From Streptomyces cyaneogriseus subsp. noncyanogenus (lineage in GTDB: Bacteria; Actinomycetota; Actinomycetes; Streptomycetales; Streptomycetaceae), in the NCBI RefSeq assembly GCF_000931445.1, contig NZ_CP010849.1, forward strand, positions 4,340,001 through 4,404,000: 64,000 nucleotides of DNA, given 5' to 3'. Positions 1 to 8,408 of this stretch are shown here, piece after piece; positions within the stretch are counted from its first letter, which is position 1, and every line of letters begins with the position of its first letter. The position numbers and the translations under genes were made by a program. The notes under the pieces are model-generated. The model searched no databases and was not told the DNA's origin. It was given only the letters and a program-made list of their open reading frames with translations.

Positions 1-37
1 CCTTCCCGGCCGGGGGCCCGTCACCGCGGGGCGGTCG

Positions 38-613
38 TCAGACGTTGACGCCGAAGTCCTGGGCGATGCCGACCAGGCCCGAGGCGTACCCCTGGCCGAC
101 CGCGCGGAACTTCCACTCGGCGCCGTTGCGGTACAGCTCGCCGAAGACCATCGCGGTCTCGGTGGCGGCGTCCTCCGACAGGTCGTAGCGGGCGATCTCG
201 GTGTCGCCGGCCTGGTTGATGATGCGGATGTAGGCGTTGCGGACCTGGCCGAAGTTCTGGCCGCGGTTCTCGGCGTCGTAGATGGAGACCGGGAAGACGA
301 CCTTGTCGATGTCGGCCGGCAGCGCCGCGAGGTCGACCTTGATCGCCTCGTCGTCGCCGGCGCCCTCGCCGGTGCGGTTGTCACCGGTGTGCACGATCGT
401 GTTGTCCGGGGTCTGCTTGTTGTTGAAGAAGACGAAGTGGGCGTCGGAATAGACCTTGCCCTGGGCGGTGACCGCGATCGCGGAGGCGTCGAGGTCGAAG
501 TCGGTGCCGGTGGTGGTACGGACGTCCCAGCCGAGGCCCACGGTGACGGCGGTCAGGCCCGGAGCTTCCTTGGTGAGCGAGACGTTGCCGCCCTTGGACA
601 GGCTTACAGCCAT
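38..613 (-). CDS. terD: TerD-family stress protein
   Basis: This 191-residue protein belongs to the TerD/CABP family of cytoplasmic calcium-binding proteins linked to tellurite and general stress resistance. It shows the family opening MAVSLSKGGNVSL, a GLGWDVR segment, and the acidic metal-site stretches DFDLDAS (about residues 38-44) and GDNRTGEGAGDDE (about 77-89). The length is normal for TerD. The ATG follows a GAGGAAAGGACT ribosome site. It stands alone here, with no terABC genes in the window. Streptomyces carry several TerD paralogues, so the exact role cannot be assigned. The family call is firm; tellurite resistance itself is only inferred. Confidence 0.93.
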   Translation of the reverse strand: MAVSLSKGGNVSLTKEAPGLTAVTVGLGWDVRTTTGTDFDLDASAIAVTAQGKVYSDAHFVFFNNKQTPDNTIVHTGDNRTGEGAGDDEAIKVDLAALPADIDKVVFPVSIYDAENRGQNFGQVRNAYIRIINQAGDTEIARYDLSEDAATETAMVFGELYRNGAEWKFRAVGQGYASGLVGIAQDFGVNV

Positions 614-794
614 TGTCGGGAGTCCTTTCCTCGTTTACGTACGCAAGAAGCTACAGCTACCCCTTGGAACGAAGAGAGGGGTACGCGAGGTTCCAGGTGT
701 CTTTACTTTCTTTACCGGCATCTTCCCGGCCTCTCACCTCGCCTCGCGGGGCGTGCGGATATTCGGGTGACGTGGACGGGACGGACCCGGGAAC

Positions 795-1232
795 ATGGAC
801 GGCATGTCAGGTCCCCATGTCATCCGCGGCTCGGTCTCCCTTCCGGAGGCGGAGCTGATGTGGCGTTTCTCCCGGTCGTCGGGGCCCGGCGGACAGCACG
901 TCAACACCACCGACACACAGGTGGAACTCCGCTTCGACCTGGCACGGACCGAGGCCCTGCCCGAGGTCTGGAAGCGGCGGGCGCTGGAGCGGCTGGCCGG
1001 GCGCCTGACCGACGGGGTGGTCACCGTGCGGGCCGCCGAGCACCGCTCCCAGTGGCGCAACCGCGAGGCCGCGGCCGTGCGCCTGGCGGCCCTGCTGGCC
1101 GAGGCCACCGCGCCTCCGCCCAAGCCGCGCAGGCCCACCCGGGTGCCGCGCGGCATCAACGAGCGCCGGCTGCGCGAGAAGAAGCAGCGCGCGGAGACCA
1201 AGCGGGGCCGGTCGCCGAAGAACTGGAACTGA
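795..1232 (+). CDS. arfB: Alternative ribosome-rescue peptidyl-tRNA hydrolase (ArfB/YaeJ type)
   Basis: ArfB releases peptides from ribosomes stalled on mRNAs without a stop codon by hydrolysing the peptidyl-tRNA ester. The protein has the catalytic GGQ motif at residues 32-34 in the context SGPGGQHVN. A strongly basic tail (RRLREKKQRAETKRGR, about 118-133) is the type that enters the empty mRNA channel. At 145 residues it is release-factor domain III only, without codon-recognition domains, which separates it from RF1 and RF2. A second ATG lies nine bases downstream (804, MSGPHVIRG) and may be the true start; neither has a strong ribosome site. It is divergent from terD. Confidence 0.93.
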   Translation: MDGMSGPHVIRGSVSLPEAELMWRFSRSSGPGGQHVNTTDTQVELRFDLARTEALPEVWKRRALERLAGRLTDGVVTVRAAEHRSQWRNREAAAVRLAALLAEATAPPPKPRRPTRVPRGINERRLREKKQRAETKRGRSPKNWN

Positions 1233-1242
1233 CCGGCCGGAT

Positions 1243-1455
1243 TCAGGCGAGGTCGAGGAACCCGACCGGCCGCCCGCCGTCGACGATCAACCGGGGCCAG
1301 GCGACGCCGGGATGGACGTACGCCTCGGCGAGCGATTTCACCACGGGGGAGACCGCGTGCTCCTGGCCGGGCCGGACGCGGATGGCGAGCGCGGCCTCGA
1401 TGTTCCGCGGGGTGATCTCTTCGAGCCGGGGCGCGGGTGCGGGTACGGAGGTCAT
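1243..1455 (-). pseudogene. Truncated GNAT acetyltransferase N-terminus (70 codons)
   Basis: The 70-residue reading frame begins MTSVPAPAPRLEEITPRN and matches the first half of diamine/spermidine-type GNAT acetyltransferases: RVRPGQEHAVSPVVKSLAEAY, then the first core beta strands WPRLIVDGGRPVGF. It stops immediately after VGFLDLA, where intact relatives continue through the acetyl-CoA loop (Q/RxxGxG/A), which is absent. It therefore cannot be a working acetyltransferase. It is either a decayed gene or a retained short protein. The stop lies 10 bases from the convergent arfB stop. I saw no continuation of the domain in other frames downstream, because arfB occupies that DNA. Confidence 0.6.
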
Positions 1456-1505
1456 CCGCACACCGTAGGAAGGCGGCCGGCCGGACCGCCACGGAGATTC
1501 CGGGC

Positions 1506-2156
1506 TCAGGCCAGGTGCCGGTACCGCCCCCGGAAGTACGTCAGCGGGCCGCCGTCGGCGCTGGGGACGCGGGCGGTGAGGACCCGGCCGATCACCAGGG
1601 TGTGGTCGCCGGCCGTCACGCGCTGCTCGGTGCGGCACTCGAGGGTGGCCAGGGCGCCGCCCACCAGGCAGGCCCCGGTCGCCTCGCCCCGGGTGTAGGG
1701 GATGTCCTCGAACAGCAGGCGGTCGCTGACCCTGCCCTTCATCGCGAAGCGGCCGGCGACGTGGCGCTGGCTCTCGGCGAGCACGGAGACCGCCCACAGG
1801 GGCTGCTCGGCGAGCAGGTCGTCCATGCGGGAGCCCTCGCGCAGGCTGACCAGGACCAGCGGCGGGTCCAGGGAGACGGAGACGAACGCCGTGGCCGTCA
1901 TGCCGACGTCCTCGCCGAGCGGCGCCCGGGGGTCGTCCGGATCGAGCGGCGGCTCCTGCGCGGTCACCAGGACCACGCCCGAGGCCAGCCGGGACATGGC
2001 GGCGCGGAACTCGTCGTTGCTCACCCCCTCAGCATGCCCGGCGGCGGACGGCGTCGGCGAGGGGACGACGACGGGGGAGGCGTCGGCCGGAGAGGCGGTG
2101 GGAGAGGCGGTGACGGGGGAAGCGGGGACAGAGGAGATGTTCGGCACGTCTGTCAC
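1506..2156 (-). CDS. Flavin reductase family protein (FMN-binding split barrel)
   Basis: The product is a 216-residue flavin reductase-like protein of the HpaC/RutF class. Such enzymes use NAD(P)H to reduce FMN or FAD for a partner monooxygenase or dehalogenase. The domain runs from about residue 45 (NDEFRAAMSRLASGVVLVT) to the end, with MTATAFVSVSLDPPLVLVSL as the flavin-binding core and a closing LTYFRGRYRHL. The first 44 residues are a low-complexity Ser/Pro/Ala/Val extension. The GTG at 2156 is used here, but a start near VSNDEFR would remove that tail. No partner monooxygenase is adjacent, so the electron acceptor is unknown. Confidence 0.85.
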   Translation of the reverse strand: MTDVPNISSVPASPVTASPTASPADASPVVVPSPTPSAAGHAEGVSNDEFRAAMSRLASGVVLVTAQEPPLDPDDPRAPLGEDVGMTATAFVSVSLDPPLVLVSLREGSRMDDLLAEQPLWAVSVLAESQRHVAGRFAMKGRVSDRLLFEDIPYTRGEATGACLVGGALATLECRTEQRVTAGDHTLVIGRVLTARVPSADGGPLTYFRGRYRHLA

Positions 2157-2462
2157 GCTAATGGCCGCTCCCGGCGCTCCGCATCGGGCCCCGGTCCCAG
2201 CGGGGACCTAGGACCTCGGTACGAGTCGCACACATACCGACAAACATTGCGTTCAGCTTCCGCACGGGGTGAAGGCAGAAACTCCACTCAATTGTTCACG
2301 TTTACCTGTGACTTGAGTCACAAGGGGCAATAATTGTTGACCCTGTGTACCGAGTGAGCAGCGCGCTGTGATTCAGTGGCGGGGAAGCCGCAAGGGCACC
2401 ACCCGGAAACGGCGCCGAACACATCCCTTGATTCGCTGCGATGTCTCGGGGGGAGGGCGAGC
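2157..2462. other. Divergent intergenic region between the flavin reductase and cdgB
   Basis: These 306 bases separate two divergent genes. The part nearest cdgB (about 2230-2345) is unusually AT-rich for this genome and holds the palindrome listed separately, so the cdgB promoter is probably here. I see no credible coding region. The cdgB ribosome site (GGGGGGAGGGCG) ends three bases before its ATG. Confidence 0.6.
2308..2321. promoter_or_regulatory. 14-bp palindrome upstream of cdgB, candidate operator
   Basis: GTGACTTGAGTCAC is an inverted repeat with six-base arms around TG, 141 bases upstream of the cdgB ATG. A further TCAC half-site lies at 2296-2299. The S. coelicolor cdgB gene is reported as a BldD target, and BldD boxes also pair AC with GT. 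Here the gap between AC and GT is four bases rather than the five of the consensus I remember, so assignment to BldD is uncertain. Confidence 0.4.
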
Positions 2463-4124
2463 ATGGAGACCGAGTCGGAACCGTACGTCCGTCTTGCGTC
2501 CCTGCGTCAACTGCACCAGGCCATGGCCGACATGAACACGGCCCGCAGCCTGGCGGACACGCTCCAGACCGTGGCCGACGGCGCGGTCCACGCCCTCGGC
2601 TTCGAACTCGCCTGCGTCAATCTGGTGCGCCCCGACGGCGACCTCGTCGTCGCCGCCTTCGCCGGCAACCCGGCCGCCGAGGCCCTCATCACCGGCCGCG
2701 TCGGCTCCCGCGAGGCGTGGGACCGGCGGCTGAGCATGGGCGAGCGCTGGGGCGACCTGGTGTTCATCCCCCACACCGAGGGCTGGGTCCTCGACGACGA
2801 CGACGTCCCGCAGTGGTACACCGACGGGCCCGCGCCCCGCTTCGCCGACGAGTGGCACCCGGCCGACCGCCTCTTCGCCCCCATGTACGCGCCCGGCCCG
2901 CACGGCGGCCGGTCCAGCGGCGAGCTGATAGGCGTGCTGTCGGTGGACCGCCCGCGCAGCGGGCGGCACCCCGGCGCCTGGGGCCGCGAGGCGCTTCAGA
3001 TGTACGCCTTCCAGGCCGCCATCGCGATCAGCAACGCCCGGCTGCGCGCCAACATGCAGCGCGCCCTGGTCCGGCTGGAGCGGGAGCAGCAGGCCCTGCG
3101 GGCGAGCGAGGAGAGCTTCCGGCAGGCGTTCGAGTACGCCCCCTCCGGCATGGCGATCGCCGAGATGGGCGGCGAGCAGCACGGCCGCATCCTGCGCACC
3201 AACGACGCCCTGTGCCGCCTGCTGGGCCGGCCCGCCTCCGCGATGCGCCGCTACTCCTTCTCCGATCTCGTCCACCCCGAGGACATAGGCACCCTGCTGC
3301 GCACCTCCGCGGAGGGCGGCCGGGCCGAGCTCCGCCTCGGCCGCCGCGACGGCAGCTACGTCTGGGTGTCCCTGCGCAACAGCGTCGTCGCCGACGCCGC
3401 CGACGGCCCCCGCTTCCTGCTCACCCACGTCGAGGACATCGAGGAGCGCAAGCGCCGCGAGCTCCAGCTCGCCCACCGCGCCTCCCACGACTCCCTGACC
3501 GGGCTGCCCAACTCCGCGGAGCTGCGGGCCCGCCTCTCCGCCCGGCTGTGCACGCGCCCGCCGGCCGGGCAGCCCACCGCGGTCGACGCGATGGACGCGG
3601 CGTGGAGCCACCCGGTCGCCGACTCCGGCGGCCACCCCTTCGACTTCCCGGCCGGCGCCGATCCGTACGACGCCTACGACCACCATGTGCACGCGGTCGC
3701 CCCCGAGGGCGACCGGGACGACGGCACCAAGGGGCTCGCGGTCCTCTTCTGCGACCTCGACGGCTTCAAGTCGATCAACGACCGGTTCGGGCACAACGCG
3801 GGCGACGCCGTCCTCATCGAGGTCGCCCGGCGGCTGAGCAACGGCGTGCGGGACGGTGACACCGTCGCCCGGCTCGGCGGCGACGAGTTCGTGATCCTCG
3901 CCGACGGGCTGGGCCGGGCCGACGCCCAGGACCTCGCCGTACGGCTGCGCAACGAGATCATCCAGCCCATCCGCGCCGAGGGACGGGCCGTCCGGGTCGG
4001 CGCCAGCTTCGGCATCGGATGGGCGCACTGCGGCATGACCGCCGACGAAGTCCTGAAGTCCGCTGACGAACGGATGTACGTCGAGAAACGATCTCGTCCC
4101 AAACAACATCGGCGCGCGGGATGA
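2463..4124 (+). CDS. cdgB: Diguanylate cyclase CdgB (GAF-PAS-GGDEF)
   Basis: This 553-residue protein makes cyclic di-GMP from two GTP; in streptomycetes that messenger acts through BldD to hold off sporulation. Domains in order are GAF (about 15-195), a short coiled linker, PAS/PAC (about 217-335, FRQAFEYAPSGMAI) and GGDEF (about 345-550). The active-site GGDEF is intact at 472-476. The inhibitory I-site RxxD (RDGD) sits five residues before it, so product inhibition is expected. There is no EAL domain. An insertion of about 60 residues (after LSARLCTRPPAG, up to KGLAVLFCDLDGFKS) lies between the first helix and second strand of the cyclase domain. I chose ATG 2463 over an in-frame ATG at 2376 because of the strong purine-rich ribosome site in front of it. 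Confidence 0.93.
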   Translation: METESEPYVRLASLRQLHQAMADMNTARSLADTLQTVADGAVHALGFELACVNLVRPDGDLVVAAFAGNPAAEALITGRVGSREAWDRRLSMGERWGDLVFIPHTEGWVLDDDDVPQWYTDGPAPRFADEWHPADRLFAPMYAPGPHGGRSSGELIGVLSVDRPRSGRHPGAWGREALQMYAFQAAIAISNARLRANMQRALVRLEREQQALRASEESFRQAFEYAPSGMAIAEMGGEQHGRILRTNDALCRLLGRPASAMRRYSFSDLVHPEDIGTLLRTSAEGGRAELRLGRRDGSYVWVSLRNSVVADAADGPRFLLTHVEDIEERKRRELQLAHRASHDSLTGLPNSAELRARLSARLCTRPPAGQPTAVDAMDAAWSHPVADSGGHPFDFPAGADPYDAYDHHVHAVAPEGDRDDGTKGLAVLFCDLDGFKSINDRFGHNAGDAVLIEVARRLSNGVRDGDTVARLGGDEFVILADGLGRADAQDLAVRLRNEIIQPIRAEGRAVRVGASFGIGWAHCGMTADEVLKSADERMYVEKRSRPKQHRRAG

Positions 4125-4243
4125 GCCGCAGGTCAGCGGCTTGACGCGAGATCGGTCACCCATTCGGGGGACCGGAAGCGGGTAGGCTCGCTCTCTCACC
4201 ACCCGTACCGCAATCGCACCGCATCTGGTTAGGAGACCTAGGG

Positions 4244-5215
4244 ATGACGCCCGGCAACAACGGCGCGAGCACGCCCGAGGACGACGACCCGTTCGGCTAC
4301 CTGTACGCCGACGGGCAGGCCAACGGGGCCCAGCCGCCGTCCGGTGGCTACGGCTACCCCAACTCGGTCAACCGCGTGCGGGCCGTCGGTTCCCGGCAGT
4401 ACGGGCACCAGAGCCAGGCCGCCCCGGCCGCCCCCTACGGCCAGCCGCCGCAGCAGCAGGGCGCCTACGGCCGGCCCAACCCGCACTACGCCGCCCCGGA
4501 GACGCTCCCGGGCGGTCCCGGCGGACCCCACGGGCACGGCGCGGCCCAGCGCCCGGCGCCGCACGGCGGGAACGGCCGCGGCCGCGGACCCAACACCAAG
4601 GGACTGCTGATCGGCGCGGTCGCGGTGGTCGCCGCGGTCGTGATCGGCATCGGTGTGGCCATGACGACCAGCGGCTCGGACGACGACAAGGGCGACCAGG
4701 CCGGCGGGAGCCCGGCCCCGACGCAGTCGCAGAGCGCCGAGCCCACCCCGTCGGGCAGCGGCAGCGCGGACAGCCGGGCCGAGCTGCCGACCATCGACGC
4801 CAAGGCGCTGCGGCTGGGCGGCAGCGCCACCCTCGCCTCGGACGTGACGGGCGCCCAGTCCGACGGCGGCATCTACGTGGCCAACCTCAACCAGGCGGGC
4901 GCCTCGGTCACCTGGACCGTCAACGGCATCCCGGAGGACGGCGCCTACACCCTCTTCGCCCGCTACAGCGCGGCCGGCGAGGACCAGTCGATGACCCTGA
5001 CGGTCAACGGCAAGGAGTTCGGCAACAAGCTCAACCTCGGCAACTTCGCCCACGCGGAGGACGGCGACTTCGCCAAGGGCTGGACCGAGACCTACGCCTG
5101 GCCGACCCTCAACAAGGGCACCAACACGATCACGCTGTCCTGCCAGGACGGCGACAAGTGCGACGTCCTGCTGGACCAGTTCTGGTTGAAGGAAGGCCAG
5201 GTCAAGCGCAGCTAG
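4244..5215 (+). CDS. Membrane-anchored carbohydrate-binding-module protein
   Basis: The 323-residue protein has a Pro/Gly/Gln-rich cytoplasmic region (1-118), one transmembrane helix (about 121-140, LLIGAVAVVAAVVIGIGVAM), an acidic Ser/Pro linker (about 143-182), and an outside C-terminal domain (about 185-323). That domain resembles CBM35-type sugar-binding sandwiches, with WTVNGIPEDGAYTLFARYS, MTLTVNGKEF and a closing NTITLSCQDG...VLLDQFWL. It would therefore be a surface sugar-binding protein with its N-terminus inside. No catalytic domain is present. The start has a clear AGGAG site. The stop TAG lies in the palindrome shared with the convergent pfkB-type gene. Confidence 0.75.
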   Translation: MTPGNNGASTPEDDDPFGYLYADGQANGAQPPSGGYGYPNSVNRVRAVGSRQYGHQSQAAPAAPYGQPPQQQGAYGRPNPHYAAPETLPGGPGGPHGHGAAQRPAPHGGNGRGRGPNTKGLLIGAVAVVAAVVIGIGVAMTTSGSDDDKGDQAGGSPAPTQSQSAEPTPSGSGSADSRAELPTIDAKALRLGGSATLASDVTGAQSDGGIYVANLNQAGASVTWTVNGIPEDGAYTLFARYSAAGEDQSMTLTVNGKEFGNKLNLGNFAHAEDGDFAKGWTETYAWPTLNKGTNTITLSCQDGDKCDVLLDQFWLKEGQVKRS

Positions 5216-5229
5216 TGCCGCGGCACTAG
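5212..5229. terminator. 18-bp perfect palindrome carrying both convergent stop codons
   Basis: CTAGTGCCGCGGCACTAG is a perfect inverted repeat. The + strand TAG (5213-5215) and the - strand TAG (5226-5228) occupy mirror positions in its two arms. It probably acts as a small bidirectional terminator between the two convergent genes. No U-tract follows, as is usual in Streptomyces. Confidence 0.6.
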
Positions 5230-6155
5230 GCCGCGCTGGCCTCCGCCGTCACCGCCACCCGTCCCAGCAGCTCCCCGTAGGCCGCCCGGTCGAACTCGCC
5301 CGCCGCCGGCGCCAGCACCGTCGCCGCCGACAGGGCGGTCGCGCGGGCCAGCCGGTCCGGCCAGGACAGGCGCTCCACCAGACCCGACAGCAGGCCCGCG
5401 ACCACCGAGTCGCCGGCGCCGGTGGGGTTGCCGCGGACCCGGGCGGGCGGGGTGGCGCGCCAGCGGCCCTCGGGGGTGGTCGCGAGCAGTCCGCCGGGGC
5501 CGAGCGAGGCCACCACGGACCGGGCACCCCGGCGGCGGGCGTCCTGCGCGGCGCGCAGCGGCTCGTGGGAGCCGGTCAGCTCGGCCAGCTCCTCGGCGTT
5601 GGGCTTGATGAGGTCGGGGCGGGCGGCGACCCCGCGGCGCAGCGGCTCGCCGCCGGTGTCCAGCAGGACGGGGACCCCGGCGGCGCGGGCGGTCCGTATC
5701 AGCCCGGCGTAGGCGCCCACCGGCACCCCCGGCGGCAGGCTGCCGCACAGGGCGACGGCACGGGCCCCGGCGAGCAGCTCCCCGTACGCCTCCTGGAAGG
5801 CGTGCCACTCGGCGGGCGTCACGGCCGGGCCGGGCTCGTTGAGCTGGGTGGTGTCGCCGGTGTGCTCGTCCACCACGGCGATGGTGCGCCGGGTCGCGCC
5901 GGACACCGGGAGCAGCGCGTCGACGATCCCCGGCGCGGCGGCCAGCCGCCGGCGCACCTCGCGCCCGGTGGCGCCGCCCGCGAAGCCGGTCACCGTCACC
6001 TCGTGCCCGAGGGCGGCGAGGACCCGGGCGACGTTCAGCCCCTTGCCGCCGGGGCGCTCGGTCACCTCCGAGACCCGGTGGGAGGCGTGCGGCCGCAGGG
6101 CCCGTACGCGGTAGGTGATGTCGAGAGCGGTGTTCAGCGTGACCGTGAGGATCAC
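5226..6155 (-). CDS. PfkB-family hexose kinase (1-phosphofructokinase / tagatose-6-phosphate kinase type)
   Basis: This is a 309-residue PfkB/ribokinase-fold sugar kinase. The first family signature is RPGGKGLNVARVLAALG (about 35-50). The second is GNPTGAGDSVVAGLLSG (about 242-258), with the catalytic Asp in GAGD. The opening MILTVTLNTALDITYRV is typical of the FruK/LacC subgroup that phosphorylates fructose-1-phosphate or tagatose-6-phosphate. It lies downstream of nagK-nagA on the same strand, separated by 133 bases, which suggests a sugar-phosphate role related to amino-sugar catabolism. No fru PTS genes are adjacent, so the substrate is undetermined. Confidence 0.85.
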   Translation of the reverse strand: MILTVTLNTALDITYRVRALRPHASHRVSEVTERPGGKGLNVARVLAALGHEVTVTGFAGGATGREVRRRLAAAPGIVDALLPVSGATRRTIAVVDEHTGDTTQLNEPGPAVTPAEWHAFQEAYGELLAGARAVALCGSLPPGVPVGAYAGLIRTARAAGVPVLLDTGGEPLRRGVAARPDLIKPNAEELAELTGSHEPLRAAQDARRRGARSVVASLGPGGLLATTPEGRWRATPPARVRGNPTGAGDSVVAGLLSGLVERLSWPDRLARATALSAATVLAPAAGEFDRAAYGELLGRVAVTAEASAA

Positions 6156-6288
6156 CTGTACCTGCCTCCCCCGATCGACTCGCCCGACATGTGGTTCCGG
6201 AGGGTGTCTCCGGAGGGCCGATCATGCCAAAGAGACGGCGGCGGGCCCAGTCCCGTAACCGGTCACCGTGGGCCGACCGGGGGACGGA

Positions 6289-7434
6289 TCAGCCCAGTCG
6301 GGGATCGACCACCCAGGCGCCCCGGCGCATCACGCCCTTGACGTCGAAGGCGGCGTCGAGGACCACGAGGTCGGCGTCCTTGCCGGGCTCCAGGGAGCCG
6401 ACGCGGTCGGACAGGCCCAGCAGCCGGGCGGGGTTGGCCGACAGGGCCGCCACCGCGTCCTCGACCGGGAGCCCGTCCACGGTCACCGCCCGCTTGAAGG
6501 CCCGGTCCAGGGTGAGCGTGGAGCCGGCGATCGAGCCGCCGTCGACCAGGCGGGCCACGCCGCCCTCGACCTCGACCTCCAGCGGGCCGAGCATGTACCG
6601 GCCGTCGCCGAAGCCGGCCGCGTCCATCGCGTCGGTGATGAAGGCGACCCGGGCCGCGCCCGCGTGGTGGAAGGCCAGCCGGAGCGCGGCCGGGTGCAGG
6701 TGGACCCCGTCGTTGATCAGCTCGACCGTCACCCGCTCGTCCTCCAGGAGGGCGGTGATGGGGCCCGGCGCCCGGTGGCCGAGCGGCGGCATCGCGTTGA
6801 ACAGGTGCGTGGCGACGCGCGCGCCCGCCTCGATCGCCTCGACCGTCTGCTCGTACGTGGCGTCGGTGTGGCCGACCGCCGCGATCACGCCCTGGTCGGC
6901 GAGCATCCGGACGGACGCGATGCCGCCGGGCAGCTCGGTGGCGAGGGTGACCATCCTGGCGTGGCCGCGCGCGGCGTCGACCAGCTTGCGGACCTGGGCC
7001 GGGTCGGGGTCGCGCAGCAGCTCCTCGGAGTGCGCGCCCTTGCGGCACGGGGAGATGAAAGGGCCCTCGAAGTGGATGCCGGCGATGTCGCCCTGCTCGG
7101 CCAGCTCCGCCAGCAGCCCGGCGCGGCGGGCGAGGAAGTCCAGGTCACCGGTGACGGTGGAGGCGACGAGGGTGGTGGTGCCGTGCAGGCGGTGGGTGTG
7201 GATGCCCCGCAGCACCTCCTCGGCGGTCCCGGAGGTGAAGGAGGCGCCGCCGCCGCCGTGGTTGTGCAGGTCGACGAAGCCGGGGACCACCCAGTGGCCG
7301 CTCAGGTCGACGATCTCGGCGCCGGGCGGGGCCTGGGCGGCGATGCGCGTGCCGTCGACGGCCAGGCGGCCGTCGTCCACGGTGCCGGTGGGCAGGACCA
7401 CCCGGGCGCCGGCGAGAACCTTGCTGGGGGCCAT
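6289..7434 (-). CDS. nagA: N-acetylglucosamine-6-phosphate deacetylase
   Basis: NagA removes acetate from GlcNAc-6-phosphate to give glucosamine-6-phosphate, the key step in using chitin and cell-wall GlcNAc. The 381-residue protein is an amidohydrolase barrel. It shows the HxH metal pair at residues 57-59 (DLHNHGGGG), the metal-binding Glu in GIHFEGPF, His residues in GHTDATYEQ and THLFNAM, and the catalytic Asp in FITDAMDAAG. Its ATG overlaps the nagK stop by one base (TGATG), indicating translational coupling. In S. coelicolor the nagKA pair is part of the DasR regulon, which fits the boxes upstream of nagK. Confidence 0.95.
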   Translation of the reverse strand: MAPSKVLAGARVVLPTGTVDDGRLAVDGTRIAAQAPPGAEIVDLSGHWVVPGFVDLHNHGGGGASFTSGTAEEVLRGIHTHRLHGTTTLVASTVTGDLDFLARRAGLLAELAEQGDIAGIHFEGPFISPCRKGAHSEELLRDPDPAQVRKLVDAARGHARMVTLATELPGGIASVRMLADQGVIAAVGHTDATYEQTVEAIEAGARVATHLFNAMPPLGHRAPGPITALLEDERVTVELINDGVHLHPAALRLAFHHAGAARVAFITDAMDAAGFGDGRYMLGPLEVEVEGGVARLVDGGSIAGSTLTLDRAFKRAVTVDGLPVEDAVAALSANPARLLGLSDRVGSLEPGKDADLVVLDAAFDVKGVMRRGAWVVDPRLG

Positions 7435-8381
7435 CAGGTGGTTACCTCCGGGGGAGTCGTAGGGGTGTGCAGCAGGTCCCAGGCCATGAGCCCGGCACCG
7501 AGGCACCCGGCGGTGTCCCCCAGCGCCGCGGGGACGATCTCGGGCAGCTTCTGGAAGGTGACGCGCCGCCGGACGGCGTCCCGCAGCGGTGTGAACAAGG
7601 TTTCCCCCGCCTCGGCCAGGCCGCCACCGATGATCAGCGTGCGCGGGTCCAGCAGAGTGAGCGCGGTGACCAGCCCGTCGGCGAGCGCCTCCACGGCGTC
7701 CCGCCACACCCGCTCGGCCCGCTCGTCCCCGGACACGACGGCCTTGGCGCAGTCGGCCGCGTCCGCGCCGGGGTCTTCGCAGGCCGCCGCCCACGCCTGG
7801 CCGACGGCGCCGGCGGAGGCGTACCGCTCCAGGCAGCCGGCCTGCCCGCACGGGCAGGGCAGGCCCTGGGGCCGTACGACGACGTGGCCGATCTCCCCGG
7901 CGAACCCGTGGGCACCCGCCTCCACCCGGCCGTCGATGCCGATGGCACCCGCGATGCCGGTGCCCAGCGGCACGAACAGGAACCGGTCGGCGCCGCGCCC
8001 GGCCCCGACACGGCCCTCGGCGAGGCCGCCGGTGCGCACGTCGTGGCCGAGGGCGACCGGCAGGCCGCCCAGCCGTTCGCCGAGCAGCGCGCGCAGGGGG
8101 ACGTCGCGCCAGCCGAGGTTGGCCGCGTAGACGGCGGTGCCGGCGCGTTCGTCGACGATGCCGGGGACGGCGACCCCGGCGGCGCGGGCCGGCTCGCCGA
8201 ACCGGTCGGCGCCCACGGCGCGCAGCTCGGCGGCGAAGTCCAGGATGCCCGCGACGACCGCCTCGGGGCCGCGCTCGCGCCCCGTGGCCCGGCGGGCCTG
8301 GTGGAGCAGTTCGCCCCCGGCGCCGACCAGGGCGGCCTTCATCCCGGTGCCGCCCACATCGAGGGCGATGACATGTCTCAC
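7434..8381 (-). CDS. nagK: ROK-family N-acetylglucosamine kinase
   Basis: This 315-residue ROK kinase has the phosphate-binding DVGGTGMKAALV (residues 6-17), GTGIAGAIGIDG, the EIGH motif, and the ROK zinc signature CPCGQAGCLE. The order nagK-nagA matches the S. coelicolor operon in which NagK phosphorylates free GlcNAc arising inside the cell, for example from imported chitobiose. ROK sequence alone cannot exclude glucokinase activity; the operon partner makes GlcNAc the likely substrate. The stop codon shares a base with the nagA start. The promoter lies in the 8382-8535 divergent region with two DasR-like boxes. Confidence 0.9.
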   Translation of the reverse strand: MRHVIALDVGGTGMKAALVGAGGELLHQARRATGRERGPEAVVAGILDFAAELRAVGADRFGEPARAAGVAVPGIVDERAGTAVYAANLGWRDVPLRALLGERLGGLPVALGHDVRTGGLAEGRVGAGRGADRFLFVPLGTGIAGAIGIDGRVEAGAHGFAGEIGHVVVRPQGLPCPCGQAGCLERYASAGAVGQAWAAACEDPGADAADCAKAVVSGDERAERVWRDAVEALADGLVTALTLLDPRTLIIGGGLAEAGETLFTPLRDAVRRRVTFQKLPEIVPAALGDTAGCLGAGLMAWDLLHTPTTPPEVTT

Positions 8382-8408
8382 GGGGACAGTGTGGCCCGTC
8401 CACCCACA

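Noticed and set aside
2373..4202. 609-codon open frame antisense to cdgB
   Set aside because: A GC-rich shadow frame. The composition is Gly/Val/Ala/Arg-rich without domains, while the opposite strand encodes a complete GAF-PAS-GGDEF protein.
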